Of a stretch of 64,000 nt of DNA, positions 49,794 to 59,549 are shown in pieces. The notes below the pieces were generated by a model. That model was given only the letters and a program-made list of their open reading frames with translations, had not been told where the DNA came from and ran no database searches. This stretch comes from Acinetobacter brisouii CIP 110357 (GTDB taxonomy: Bacteria; Pseudomonadota; Gammaproteobacteria; Pseudomonadales; Moraxellaceae). A program made the position numbers and the translations under genes. The stretch is taken from NCBI RefSeq assembly GCF_000488275.1, contig NZ_KI530763.1, positions 186,001 to 250,000 of the forward strand, written 5' to 3'. Position 1 is the stretch's first letter; each line of letters starts with the position of its first letter.

Positions 49794-50885
49794 TCACTTG
49801 CTCAATTTAAGTTTTAACTTTGGCGCAAGGTTCGGTTTGCGCAAAAATAAGATTGTGACAAAAGCATATCCAAATATCACAGCGGGATACGCCCAGATAC
49901 TCAACTGATCTTTGGTGATGCGGGTTTTGACTGCCATCAATGCCACAATCAAACTGGCAAAAATCAAAATAGCAGGTAATAAACGATAGTAACGCCCCTG
50001 ACGCGGGTTTACTTCAGACAATGCCGTTGCCAAGAGTAATGCCACAACAATTGCAAATGGCACACACAAACGCCAACCGAGTTCACTTTGTACAACAGGG
50101 TTTTGGCGTTTCTCCCAAAGCTGTTGTAAACGCATTGACTCTGCTTTATCACCCGAAATGTCGGCTTCTTTATTATTTTCAATTCTTAAACGGTAACTTT
50201 TAAATTCGGCCTGCGTATAACGTGGCTGTCCCGGATAAATTTCATAACGGCGACCGTCAATCAAATCCACCACACTGGCCGTGTCATTGGGAATCTCTAC
50301 GCGAGTTGCTTCACGCGCCAAAATGACCACATCAGGTTTACCTTCTTTGATCGCACGTTGATAAAACACAATATCACGCAAATTTTTACGGTCTTCTGAC
50401 AAGTCACTGGCATAAATCGTATAAGCACCAGAAGACACAAACTCTTTGGGGCGTACCAGATCAAATCCTGTGCGTACAGCCTGCGTACTCGACAGCTGTT
50501 CAAATTTACGTAGTCCCCACGGTGACACCCACACCATCATGACAAGCTGCACGATCAGAAAAACTATCGTAAGCGGTGCAAGTAAGCGTGCCAATTGGTT
50601 GCGACTCACGCCACTGGCATTGAGCACGGCCATCTCATGATCAATATATAAACGCCCAAAAACCAGCATCAAGCCAATAAAAAAGCCCAATGGCATAATC
50701 AGGGTTAAAAATTCAGGTAATCGATAGCCAATAATGCTAAATAAGATATTGGCATCTATACGACCTTGAGCAGCAATACCAAAATATTTGATTAAGCGAC
50801 CGCCCATCATGATTAATGTGAGTAAGGCGATGACGACCAAAGAGGTCTCCATGACCTGCTTAACAAGATAACGTCGAATAATCAA
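49794..50885 (-). CDS. lptF: LPS export permease LptF
   Basis: Partner of LptG. The 363-residue protein has the same plan: helices, a periplasmic jellyroll (about 130-260), helices. Its coupling region is DHEMAVLNASGVSRNQLARL. The start appears to be a TTG at 50885: the product begins MIIRRYLVKQV as LptF does, and no ATG or GTG lies nearby. A GGAAG lies 8 bases upstream. The pair is divergent from pepA, as in E. coli. Confidence 0.95.
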   Translation of the reverse strand: MIIRRYLVKQVMETSLVVIALLTLIMMGGRLIKYFGIAAQGRIDANILFSIIGYRLPEFLTLIMPLGFFIGLMLVFGRLYIDHEMAVLNASGVSRNQLARLLAPLTIVFLIVQLVMMVWVSPWGLRKFEQLSSTQAVRTGFDLVRPKEFVSSGAYTIYASDLSEDRKNLRDIVFYQRAIKEGKPDVVILAREATRVEIPNDTASVVDLIDGRRYEIYPGQPRYTQAEFKSYRLRIENNKEADISGDKAESMRLQQLWEKRQNPVVQSELGWRLCVPFAIVVALLLATALSEVNPRQGRYYRLLPAILIFASLIVALMAVKTRITKDQLSIWAYPAVIFGYAFVTILFLRKPNLAPKLKLKLSK

Positions 50886-50963
50886 AGGAAGCTTCCGTAA
50901 AAAATGAAAACATGACTGATGAATAGTTTAACCCAATAGCCAGCAGAAAAAACCCATACTTGT

Positions 50964-51001
50964 ATTGCACATTGCAACCTGATCCAGTGTAATGTTGCAA
51001 T
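50964..51001. promoter_or_regulatory. Imperfect dyad in the lptF-pepA divergent promoter region
   Basis: ATTGCACATT (50964-50973) is nearly the reverse complement of AATGTTGCAAT (50991-51001). ATTGCA is also directly repeated 7 bases apart at 50964 and 50971. Such symmetry between divergent start sites suggests an operator; the regulator is unknown. Confidence 0.35.
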
Positions 51002-51041
51002 CGTTTAAATTCCGCAAACATCAATAGGCATCTAAAACCAT

Positions 51042-52475
51042 ATGAAACTGTCTTTAAAACGCACTCAAGACACTGGCTCTGCCCTGTTTGTCTTGGTGGA
51101 TGCTGAACAAATCCAACATCCAACAGCGCAGCATATTAAAAACTACCAGCAACTGATTGCGACCACACAATTTAAAGCAAGCTTGAATGAAAGTGTAACC
51201 TTAATTACACAGCACGATCATTATCCATTTTGTAGCTTGCTTGGTCTAGGTAATGCAGCACAAATTCAAGCAGCACAGCTCGGCAAATTAGCACAAAGCA
51301 TTATTAAAGAATCACAAAAAAAATATAGCCGCATTGATATTGACCTATCCGCGTTACCTGAACAGTTGCATACACTGTTTGTGATGAGCTTAACCCAAGC
51401 CAATTATGCCTTCGATGAATTCAAATCCAAGAAAAATGAATTTATCTTAGAAGAAATCCAGTTCATTGCAGAAAAATCACCACTGAATGCAGAACAGCTT
51501 CAGTTATTGCAAGCGATTAATGCTGGGCAAGATCTGGCACGTGATCTGGGCAATCGTCCTGGTAATATCTGTTTCCCTGAGTACCTTGCCGAGCAAGCAC
51601 TCGCATTGGCAGCAGAATATCCTGACCTGCTTAAAGTCACTGTACTCGATGAACAGCAAATTGCTGATTTGGGAATGAATGCATTTCTGGCTGTGAGCAA
51701 AGGTTCTGCACGTGCAGGCCGTATCATCACCCTTGAATACAAAGCCGAATTAGAGCAAGCCCCGATTGTCCTTGTCGGTAAAGGTGTGACTTTTGACACA
51801 GGTGGTATTTCACTCAAACCAGGCTTAGGCATGGATGAAATGAAATTTGACATGTGTGGTGCAGCATCAGTTTTGGGAACCATGCGTGCGCTATGTGAAG
51901 CGAAATTACCAATTCATGTGGTGGGTGCTGTGGCGGCTGCGGAAAATATGCCATCTGACCATGCGACCCGTCCAGGGGATATTGTCACCACCATGAGTGG
52001 GCAAACCGTGGAAATTCTCAATACCGATGCGGAAGGTCGATTGGTACTCTGCGATACCTTAACGTATATCCAACGCTTTAACCCTGCGGTCGTGATTGAT
52101 ATTGCAACATTGACAGGCGCTTGTGTCGTGGCACTCGGTAAAGTGCTGAGTGGTTTATTCTCGCCAGATGACGCTTTGGCACAAGAGTTGACTCAAGCGG
52201 GTGAACAAAGCTTTGACCGTGTATGGCGCATGCCAGTGCTAGATGACTATCAAGAATTACTGGATTCACCATTTGCCGATATTGCCAATATTGGCGGGCC
52301 ACACGGCGGTGCAATTACAGCGGCGTGCTTCTTGCAACGCTTTACCCGTGACTACCGCTGGGCACATTTAGATGTTGCAGGCACAGCATGGCTTTCTGGT
52401 AGCAATAAAGGTGCTACAGGTCGTCCTGTACCACTACTCATGCAATTTATTGCGAACCGTGTTCAACATGACTAA
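51042..52475 (+). CDS. pepA: Leucyl aminopeptidase PepA
   Basis: M17 aminopeptidase with two metal ions; in E. coli it also binds DNA in Xer recombination. The 477-residue protein has [19 protein letters not shown] and the signature [10 protein letters not shown] near residues 327-336, with the catalytic lysine and arginine in place. holC overlaps its end by 8 bases. Confidence 0.96.
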   Translation: MKLSLKRTQDTGSALFVLVDAEQIQHPTAQHIKNYQQLIATTQFKASLNESVTLITQHDHYPFCSLLGLGNAAQIQAAQLGKLAQSIIKESQKKYSRIDIDLSALPEQLHTLFVMSLTQANYAFDEFKSKKNEFILEEIQFIAEKSPLNAEQLQLLQAINAGQDLARDLGNRPGNICFPEYLAEQALALAAEYPDLLKVTVLDEQQIADLGMNAFLAVSKGSARAGRIITLEYKAELEQAPIVLVGKGVTFDTGGISLKPGLGMDEMKFDMCGAASVLGTMRALCEAKLPIHVVGAVAAAENMPSDHATRPGDIVTTMSGQTVEILNTDAEGRLVLCDTLTYIQRFNPAVVIDIATLTGACVVALGKVLSGLFSPDDALAQELTQAGEQSFDRVWRMPVLDDYQELLDSPFADIANIGGPHGGAITAACFLQRFTRDYRWAHLDVAGTAWLSGSNKGATGRPVPLLMQFIANRVQHD

Positions 52476-52875
52476 AGTCAGTTTTTATTTGTTTGAAAAT
52501 AGCGTAGAACGGCAAGTCGGCAGTGCTTGCCGTTTATCGCGCAAACTGTTGCGTCAACCTGTTCGGATTTGGTGGTATTGCTGTCAAGCCGAACAGCAAC
52601 AGTTACTTGATGAGGCTTTGTGGACTTTTGATCCACAAAGTTTTATTCCTCATGGTATTGATCAGCCGCAAGCCAGTGTCTGTATTTCAGCACAATTGCC
52701 TGATCAGGGTTCCTGGCTGATCTTTAACTTTGAACAGCAGGCACTCGAACCTCAAGACACGTTTGAACACATTATTGAAATTGTCGAAAATCAAGAATCG
52801 ACTAAAATAATAGGACGCAACAAGTTTAGACAGTATCGCGATTGGGGCATAAGCCCACGTACTTTTAAATTATAA
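52468..52875 (+). CDS. holC: DNA polymerase III chi subunit HolC
   Basis: Chi binds SSB and the clamp loader. The 135-residue protein begins [20 protein letters not shown] and contains [20 protein letters not shown] and FIPHGI, in line with the family. The start ATG overlaps the pepA stop (ATGACTAA). valS, the usual next gene, is replaced here by an unknown coiled-coil gene. Confidence 0.92.
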   Translation: MTKVSFYLFENSVERQVGSACRLSRKLLRQPVRIWWYCCQAEQQQLLDEALWTFDPQSFIPHGIDQPQASVCISAQLPDQGSWLIFNFEQQALEPQDTFEHIIEIVENQESTKIIGRNKFRQYRDWGISPRTFKL

Positions 52876-52908
52876 TATAAACCAATGTGTTATTTTGAGG
52901 AGTGAAAT

Positions 52909-53529
52909 GTGGCGTTAGATGTTGGAGCAGATTTTGAAAAGCGTTGGCTCAATGCACCACAAGCTGTTCGCCAAACTTATATCGATGATCTGACTCGTAT
53001 TTGTGAATTATTTTCGAACGATGTGCGTTTAGAAGACTGGCTGTCTAAAAATAAACAAGCCCAGCTCCAGTCCTATGAAACCATCGAAAATGCCTACGCC
53101 GAACTCAAGGCACAGCTCCTTGAAGAAGCCCGTATTCGCCGTCAACATGCCTTGGAACAATCTTTGGCAAAAAAGCGCGCCCAGCAACAGGCGTATATTG
53201 ATGACCTGCAACTGGATGAACGCCTGCAACATCAGGCACAAACTCAACAATTACAAGCATTGCAACAACAACTCAGTCAGGAAAGCCTGACATATAGTGA
53301 ACGCTATACAACAACTCCAAAACTACGTTTTGAAGCGACCAGAAACAGTGTCATTAGCCCTGAAATTCAGCATGCACTGGATAACTTAAAAATTCGGTTA
53401 GAACTTGAAGCTGAAAGTTTAATTGAGCAGATTCAACACAGTGTCGCCAGTTTAAATCAGAAAATTCAGCAAGCCGCGGATGAAGAAATCCGCTACTTGC
53501 TGGAACAGCATTCCTCTTCGGAGACTTAA
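52909..53529 (+). CDS. Coiled-coil protein of unknown function
   Basis: The 206-residue product is not recognised. It is hydrophilic, with no signal peptide or membrane span. Almost the whole length is predicted helix by eye. The middle (about 60-130) is rich in Gln, Ala, Arg and Glu (ARIRRQHALEQSLAKKRAQQ, LQHQAQTQQLQALQQQLSQE) and should form a coiled coil. The GTG start is supported by GAGGAG 6 bases upstream. It follows holC by 33 bases and ends in a strong terminator, so it belongs to the pepA-holC unit. A structural or scaffold role is possible but unproven. Confidence 0.82.
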   Translation: MALDVGADFEKRWLNAPQAVRQTYIDDLTRICELFSNDVRLEDWLSKNKQAQLQSYETIENAYAELKAQLLEEARIRRQHALEQSLAKKRAQQQAYIDDLQLDERLQHQAQTQQLQALQQQLSQESLTYSERYTTTPKLRFEATRNSVISPEIQHALDNLKIRLELEAESLIEQIQHSVASLNQKIQQAADEEIRYLLEQHSSSET

Positions 53530-53530
53530 A

Positions 53531-53558
53531 AAAAATCTCGGCAAATGCCGAGATTTTT
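53531..53558. terminator. Bidirectional terminator between the coiled-coil gene and ribE
   Basis: AAAAATCTCGGC pairs with GCCGAGATTTTT (12 bp, loop AAAT). The ribE stop codon directly abuts its T-run. Confidence 0.92.
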
Positions 53559-54218
53559 TTATTTTAGAAAGCCATTTTCCGCGAGAAATGACATGCTAAT
53601 GTTGGACTGTGTCTTTTGTTCAGCAGCTTTATCACCCAGCAATAAGCGTTCGATATAACGTGCCAGCACATCAACTTCGAGATTGACTTTTGAGCCTTGT
53701 TTCCATGTGCCAATATTGGTACGTTCCGCAGTATGTGGAATCAGATTCAGACTTAAAATATTGCCTCGCAAATGGTTAATCGTCAGGCTAATACCATCTA
53801 CCGTAACTGAACCTTTTTCAGCCAGATACTTTGCAAGCTCAGCAGGTGCTGTCACTTCAAAATACAGAGAACGGGCATCTTCACGTACCAAAGTAATTTC
53901 ACCAATCCCATCGACATGTCCACTGACAATATGCCCGCCAAAACGGGTCGTTGGCAACATGGCTTTCTCGACATTGACCGCCTGCCCCACTTGCCAAGTC
54001 CCCAATGTGGTACGGTTGAGACTTTCACGGGAAACATCGGCAGCATACCAGTTGTCGCCCCATTCAATCACAGTCAGACAGATACCATTGGTGGCAATCG
54101 AATCACCCAAATGCACATCCGACATGTCTAAATCGGTCTGAATCCGTAACCGTACATCACCACCCACATTTTGCAGGCTGGACACTTTACCGAGGCTTTC
54201 AATAATTCCTGTGAACAT
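53559..54218 (-). CDS. ribE: Riboflavin synthase alpha subunit
   Basis: Makes riboflavin from two lumazines. The 219-residue protein has the two lumazine-binding repeats, MFTGIIESLGKVSSLQ with GICLTVIEW, and HIVSGHVDGIGEIT with DGISLTINHL. The C-terminal trimer helix follows. It lies last in the run nrdR-ribD-methyltransferase-ribE, 21 bases after the methyltransferase. Confidence 0.95.
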   Translation of the reverse strand: MFTGIIESLGKVSSLQNVGGDVRLRIQTDLDMSDVHLGDSIATNGICLTVIEWGDNWYAADVSRESLNRTTLGTWQVGQAVNVEKAMLPTTRFGGHIVSGHVDGIGEITLVREDARSLYFEVTAPAELAKYLAEKGSVTVDGISLTINHLRGNILSLNLIPHTAERTNIGTWKQGSKVNLEVDVLARYIERLLLGDKAAEQKTQSNISMSFLAENGFLK

Positions 54219-54239
54219 AGTCTATTCTCTTTATTTTGC

Positions 54240-55532
54240 TTACCACAATGCAAGCTGGGTACTGGCACCAAAGGTATCTACCCCACCCAATTCAGCACAA
54301 TGATAAAGTTGTCCCAATAACTGACGCAATGGCGGCCCAGACTTGGCATGGGTATCGGTAATCACGATAAATTCCAGTACACGCGCACGCTCAGACTGAC
54401 GTTGTTTGCTCACGCGATAACGTGGCACATCTTGTGTTAATAAGGTCACTCGCCCGCGTTCCAAGTTGGCTTTCAGCAAATCTTTGGCGGCAATGTTGCC
54501 ATCGGTTGAATAACTGGTCAGGATGTAACGTGCGTTGATCGTTGACAGCAAGGTTTCGTAAGCATCCTTAGCATGTTTCGATGAGTTATATGGGCTTGGA
54601 CGCTCTTTGCGCCATGCACGGTCAATCCCGCTTTTAAAGCCTTTGGTGTCTGGCGAAGGTAAATCTGCCTGATCCCACAAGGTCAGTGAATTCAACACAT
54701 GATAGTTACTGCTATAAGCATGCTGATTGTAAGGTGGATCCAAATAAGCAACATCAACCTCAAAACCACTCATTTGATTTGCCAAATGCTGAGCATCGAC
54801 ACACCACATTTCTGCCATCGGATTTTTAACATCACCGATTTCACAAAAACGACTTGGCGTTAACCACAATAATGACTCGATACGTTCCAGCGCAGTCTGG
54901 GTTTTACCACCCCAACCATGATGGAAGCTTTTGAATACACCACTGGTATTGCTGACAAAACTGGCGGAATACAGCAATGGTGCGAGCAAAGCGCTCATTT
55001 CAATATCGTCAATTGCGCCTTCTGCCTGCCAAGTAGCAATTTGCTGGCGAATAGCATCAATCCGCATGCCATTACGGCGCTTGAAGAACAAGCGGTCACG
55101 TGCAGGATCATATTCTTCATCTTTTCGTGGGCAAAGATTATGCGTGACCCAGCCTTTTACCAGTGGCAAGCGGTTAAGATAATCAATGGCTTTCTGATAA
55201 CCACCCAGCTCTTTAAACTTTGGTGCATCAATACAAGACAACACCGCATGATTTAAAGCGTGGCTATATGGCTCCCAGTCATTTGCAATCACCCGATAAC
55301 CATTCTGGCGCGCCAAACGGGATACCACACCACTACCTGCAAAAAAGTCTGCAAAAATAGGGGCACGCTTGCCTTTGTGATTCAGTGTTCCTGTTTCTTC
55401 CAGCGCTTCTAAAATCAGATGTAGCAGTCGACGCTTATTCCCCAGATATGGCACCAACTGATGAAACAAGTATTCATCAGTGGTACGGGCAGCATGACGG
55501 CGTTTATGATAAAGCGTTGTTTCTGAACTCAT
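54240..55532 (-). CDS. aamA: Orphan DNA adenine methyltransferase (D12 class)
   Basis: N6-adenine methyltransferase, 430 residues. Motif X is LVPYLGNKRRLL (about 27-37). The SAM-binding motif I is ADFFAGSGVVSRLA (FxGxG at 64-68), and the catalytic motif IV is DPPY (265-268) in VAYLDPPYNQHAY. The long middle part is the likely target-recognition region. No restriction endonuclease lies nearby. It sits between ribD (2 bases) and ribE. Position and content match the Acinetobacter baumannii A1S_0222/AamA methyltransferase as I remember it; the symbol rests on that recall. The ATG at 55532 was preferred to a GTG at 55538. Confidence 0.85.
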   Translation of the reverse strand: MSSETTLYHKRRHAARTTDEYLFHQLVPYLGNKRRLLHLILEALEETGTLNHKGKRAPIFADFFAGSGVVSRLARQNGYRVIANDWEPYSHALNHAVLSCIDAPKFKELGGYQKAIDYLNRLPLVKGWVTHNLCPRKDEEYDPARDRLFFKRRNGMRIDAIRQQIATWQAEGAIDDIEMSALLAPLLYSASFVSNTSGVFKSFHHGWGGKTQTALERIESLLWLTPSRFCEIGDVKNPMAEMWCVDAQHLANQMSGFEVDVAYLDPPYNQHAYSSNYHVLNSLTLWDQADLPSPDTKGFKSGIDRAWRKERPSPYNSSKHAKDAYETLLSTINARYILTSYSTDGNIAAKDLLKANLERGRVTLLTQDVPRYRVSKQRQSERARVLEFIVITDTHAKSGPPLRQLLGQLYHCAELGGVDTFGASTQLALW

Positions 55533-55534
55533 AA

Positions 55535-56617
55535 TCACTCTTGCAATGGCGTTAAGTTAAGGCGGATATCTTCCCCAACTTGGGCAATTTCTTGAATATG
55601 CAAACGATATTGCTGGTTAAGACTCTGCAAATCGACTTGGAACATGGCACGAGCTGAATGCCCCAATAAAGTTGGCGCAATATAATGAATATATTCATCA
55701 ACCAAGTGCTGCTGAATAAATGCTGAAGTCAAGGTTGCACCCGCCTCAACCAATACATCATAAATCTGATAATCACGTACCAATTGCTTGAGCAATTGAT
55801 CTAAAGGCTGTACTGCTATCTGTACCACCCCTAAATCTGCCAGTTCCTGACGAAAAGGTCCCATGACCATCAGTGTTTCAGGCTGTTGCAAAATTTTGGC
55901 GGTTAATGGCAAGCGTCCCTGACGATCCAGCACCACACGTTTTGGCTGAACCACACCACTCAGATCAACATCGGCGAGTTCACGTACATTGAGCTGACAG
56001 TCATCGGCTAGAACTGTCCCGATTCCCGTAATCACAGCACTTGAAATGGCACGCCAGTGCTGTACATCTTGGCGTGCTACAGTGCTTGTAATCCATTTTG
56101 ACTCGCCCGATGCCATTGCAGTTCGACCATCGAGGCTTGCCGCAATTTTTACACGGACATACGGCATTTGCGTTGCCATCGCTTTTAAAAAGCCTTTGTT
56201 TAATGCAGCAGCTTCAGCGTTACAAATGCCTGATTCAACCTCAATACCTGCGGCTTTTAAAATCCCGATACCTTTACCTGCCACTAACGGATTTGGATCT
56301 AAACAGGCAATCACCACTTTTTTCACTTGCGCTTTGACCAATGCTTCAGCACATGGCGGCGTACGACCATAATGCGCACAAGGTTCCAGCGTCACATAAG
56401 CCGTTGCACCTTGTGCTTGTTCAGCTGCCTGACGTAAGGCAAACACTTCAGCATGAGGCTGTCCTGCACGTGGGTGAAACCCTTGACCAATTACCTGACC
56501 ATCTTTAACAATGACACAACCCACATTCGGGTTTGGCTTGGTACTGTAACAACCTTGCTTGGCAAGCCCAATTGCCTGCTGCATATAGCGTTCATCAACA
56601 GAATAATTCGACATCAT
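55535..56617 (-). CDS. ribD: Riboflavin deaminase/reductase RibD
   Basis: Bifunctional enzyme for the second and third steps of riboflavin synthesis. The 360-residue protein has the N-terminal zinc deaminase domain (H55-A-E57, PC80 to PPC89) and a C-terminal reductase domain (about 150-355, VRVKIAASLDGRTAMASGES). nrdR precedes it by 3 bases, a widespread pairing. Confidence 0.96.
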   Translation of the reverse strand: MMSNYSVDERYMQQAIGLAKQGCYSTKPNPNVGCVIVKDGQVIGQGFHPRAGQPHAEVFALRQAAEQAQGATAYVTLEPCAHYGRTPPCAEALVKAQVKKVVIACLDPNPLVAGKGIGILKAAGIEVESGICNAEAAALNKGFLKAMATQMPYVRVKIAASLDGRTAMASGESKWITSTVARQDVQHWRAISSAVITGIGTVLADDCQLNVRELADVDLSGVVQPKRVVLDRQGRLPLTAKILQQPETLMVMGPFRQELADLGVVQIAVQPLDQLLKQLVRDYQIYDVLVEAGATLTSAFIQQHLVDEYIHYIAPTLLGHSARAMFQVDLQSLNQQYRLHIQEIAQVGEDIRLNLTPLQE

Positions 56618-56620
56618 GTG

Positions 56621-57079
56621 TTAGTGTTCTCGTTGTTGCATGAGTTCAATATGTTGGCGAAAAGCTTCTACATCCTGAAAATCCTGATAAACCGAAGCGA
56701 AACGAACATACGCCACATGATCTAAACCAAACAAAGCCTGCATCACAATTTCACCAATGGTACGCGAGCTGACATCACGCTCACCTAAACGACGAATCTT
56801 AATTTGAATATCACTGAGTACAGTTTCAATTTGTTCTTGTGTGACTGGACGTTTCTGCAAAGCATGCATCAGTGAGCGGCGTAATTTAGCTTCATCAAAT
56901 GGTTCATTTTTACCATTTGATTTAATCACACGTGGCATAACCACTTCATAACTTTCAAATGTCGTAAAACGTTCGCCACAACTTGGACATTCACGACGAC
57001 GACGAATCTGACTTCCTTCCGCAGCTAAACGTGAGTCAATCACTTTGCTATCGGCAACATTACAAAACGGACAATGCAT
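56621..57079 (-). CDS. nrdR: Transcriptional repressor NrdR
   Basis: NrdR represses ribonucleotide reductase genes in response to ATP/dATP. The 152-residue protein has a zinc ribbon with C3, C6, C31 and C34 (MHCPFC and ECPSCGERF) and an ATP-cone domain ([20 protein letters not shown]). The ATG at 57079 was chosen; the longer frame to 57187 runs through the amtB terminator. Confidence 0.96.
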   Translation of the reverse strand: MHCPFCNVADSKVIDSRLAAEGSQIRRRRECPSCGERFTTFESYEVVMPRVIKSNGKNEPFDEAKLRRSLMHALQKRPVTQEQIETVLSDIQIKIRRLGERDVSSRTIGEIVMQALFGLDHVAYVRFASVYQDFQDVEAFRQHIELMQQREH

Positions 57080-57154
57080 TACACAATGAATCAAGCAAAA
57101 CGGTAATTCTAGTGTATCAAAAATCTTCCAGATACTAAATGTTGTGTTTGAAAT

Positions 57155-57184
57155 AAAAAACAGCCCCGATTGGAGCTGTTTTTT
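57155..57184 (-). terminator. Terminator of glnK-amtB
   Basis: AAAAAACAGCCCC pairs with GGAGCTGTTTTTT with one mismatch (loop GATT). T-run on the minus strand. Confidence 0.8.
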
Positions 57185-57202
57185 CAATCTAAAAGCGAGA
57201 AC

Positions 57203-58609
57203 TTATTCGATACGTTCGCCATGTTGGCTAAGGTCAAGACCCATACGCTCGTCATCATTGCTCGCACGTAGACCAATGACCACATCGATCACTTTCAAGA
57301 TCACGAAAGTCAAAATACCACTGTAGGCAATTGTTGCAAGTACACCTTCAACTTGCACCCAAACTTGGTGTGCGATATCTGTTGGCGCTTTGCTTCCCAT
57401 GATGAATGAGCTTGCAAATACACCTGTCAAGATTGCACCCACAATACCACCTACGGCGTGTAGACCAAAAGCATCGAGTGAATCGTCGACTTTAAGTAAG
57501 CGTTTAAGACCTGTTGTACCCCAGAAGCATACCACGCCTCCGATCAAGCCCATGATTAAAGCACCACTTACAGTCACATAACCCGCTGCTGGTGTAATCA
57601 CAACAAGCCCTGCAACCGCACCAGAAGCTACACCCAACACAGAACCTTTACCACGAATCATTTTTTCAACAAACAACCAAGAAATAGCGGCGGCGGCGGC
57701 GGCAACTTGTGTGGTGAGCACGGCATAACCTGCAGCGCCATTTGCACCTAAAGCTGAACCACCATTGAAACCGAACCAACCCACCCATAACATGCTTGCG
57801 CCGATAACCGTCAAGACAAGGTTATGTGGTGCCATAGATTCTTTACCAAGGCCAATACGTTTACCCAAGAGGTATGCAGCAACCAGACCTGCAACACCAG
57901 AGTTAATATGCACGACTGTACCACCAGCAAAGTCAAGCGCACCATCTGTGCCTAACCAGCCGCCACCCCAAACCCAGTGAGTAATTGGTGCATACACTGC
58001 AATCACCCAAATGGTAATAAATGCCACGAATGCGCCAAACTTCATACGTTCAGCAACAGAACCACTAATAATCGCGACTGTAATAATTGCAAAAGTCATT
58101 TGGAAGATAACGAAAAGAATTTCTGGAATCGTTCCCTGCAAAGTATCCGTATTAATACCAGCCAGCATGGTTTTACTAAAACCACCAATAAAAGCATTGC
58201 CTGTATCAAATGCCAAGGTGTAACCAATCACCACCCAGACAATACTCACAATCACGGCTGCCATAAAGCTATGCGCCATGGTTCCCAATACGTTCTTTTT
58301 ACGAACCATACCGCCATAGAATAAAGCCAATCCCGGAATGGTCATCAGAAGGACTAATGCGGTAGAGATGAGAATCCATGCCGTATCACCAGTATCCAAT
58401 TTTGGTTTGGCTGCTGGCGCAGGAGCAGGCGTTGTTGCTGCGGGTGCTAATGCTGGTGTTGCAGTGGTGGCAGATGCTGCCGTGGTTGTTGCGTCCGATG
58501 CAGCAACTACTGTTTGTTTAGGTGCAGAAGACGTTGCTTCTTCTGCCCAAGCAGCAGAACCACCAAATAATGCGCCAGATAAACTAAGCGCCATGATTAT
58601 TTTTTTCAT
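57203..58609 (-). CDS. amtB: Ammonium transporter AmtB
   Basis: Trimeric ammonium channel closed by GlnK. The 468-residue protein has a signal peptide (MKKIIMALSLSGALFGGSAAWA), then a low-complexity Ala/Thr/Pro linker (about 23-75), and eleven helices. AmtB features include LALFYGGMVRKKN, DFAGGTVVHINSGVAGLVAA with the twin-histidine-type pore, and FGLHAVGGIVGAILTG. The linker is longer than in enteric AmtB. It follows glnK by 61 bases. Confidence 0.96.
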   Translation of the reverse strand: MKKIIMALSLSGALFGGSAAWAEEATSSAPKQTVVAASDATTTAASATTATPALAPAATTPAPAPAAKPKLDTGDTAWILISTALVLLMTIPGLALFYGGMVRKKNVLGTMAHSFMAAVIVSIVWVVIGYTLAFDTGNAFIGGFSKTMLAGINTDTLQGTIPEILFVIFQMTFAIITVAIISGSVAERMKFGAFVAFITIWVIAVYAPITHWVWGGGWLGTDGALDFAGGTVVHINSGVAGLVAAYLLGKRIGLGKESMAPHNLVLTVIGASMLWVGWFGFNGGSALGANGAAGYAVLTTQVAAAAAAISWLFVEKMIRGKGSVLGVASGAVAGLVVITPAAGYVTVSGALIMGLIGGVVCFWGTTGLKRLLKVDDSLDAFGLHAVGGIVGAILTGVFASSFIMGSKAPTDIAHQVWVQVEGVLATIAYSGILTFVILKVIDVVIGLRASNDDERMGLDLSQHGERIE

Positions 58610-58670
58610 GTGTATCCCCCAACCTTAATCTTTTGCGAGCTAAACTCTACTGAGCAAACTTCGTGCCAAA

Positions 58671-59033
<363 letters not shown>

Positions 59034-59052
59034 TCAGCTGTAAGGTTTTATG

Positions 59053-59069
59053 TTCAATTTTCATGCCAA
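59053..59069 (-). promoter_or_regulatory. Putative sigma-54 promoter of glnK
   Basis: On the minus strand TTGGCATGAAAATTGAA resembles TTGGCAC-N5-TTGCA: GG at -24, ten bases, then GA in place of GC at -12. Transcription would start about 30 bases before the glnK ATG. NtrC sites upstream were not clearly seen. Confidence 0.5.
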
Positions 59070-59253
59070 TATCCCTGCGGTTAGGGGAATACAGAAATAT
59101 CTGACATGAATCCACTTTATACCCTATTTTAACGCTTTACGTGCATAGATCAGAAAAAAAAGAAGTTTTTTTTCAATTTATGATGCTCTAAACACATCAT
59201 GCTAGAATGCTGCAGATTTTTAACATTTTCTGCACATTTATGAGGATCTTATA

Positions 59254-59481
59254 ATGATTGAAACCTTATTAGAGGCGATATTAGAGCAAATTGATCAGCC
59301 CAAAAAGGACTTGGAGCACAATTTAAGGGCGCTCCTCAATGAAGCTGTGAGTCGCATGGATTTAGTCTCTCAAGAGGAAATTCAGCGCCAAAAAAATGCA
59401 CTATTTATTGCAAATCAACGCCTAGCAATTTTAGATGAAAAAATTAAACAACTTGAAAACAGCCTGCAATCACAAAAATAA
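59254..59481 (+). CDS. ubiK: Ubiquinone biosynthesis accessory factor UbiK
   Basis: 75-residue coiled-coil protein of the BMFP/YqiC family, beginning MIETLLEAILEQIDQPKKDL and ending with a heptad helix (NQRLAILDEKIKQLENSL). Known members help the soluble part of ubiquinone synthesis and can fuse membranes. Position before comM matches relatives. Confidence 0.88.
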   Translation: MIETLLEAILEQIDQPKKDLEHNLRALLNEAVSRMDLVSQEEIQRQKNALFIANQRLAILDEKIKQLENSLQSQK

Positions 59482-59549
59482 GCACCATAGTTGTGCAAAA
59501 AAATAGAATTTTGATTAAATAATAAGCACCAAAACGGAACTAAAATAAC

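Noticed and set aside
59153..59174. GA8-GAAG-T8C inverted repeat upstream of ubiK
   Set aside because: Pure A/T stem; likely chance in AT-rich spacer and not placed as a terminator of any gene.
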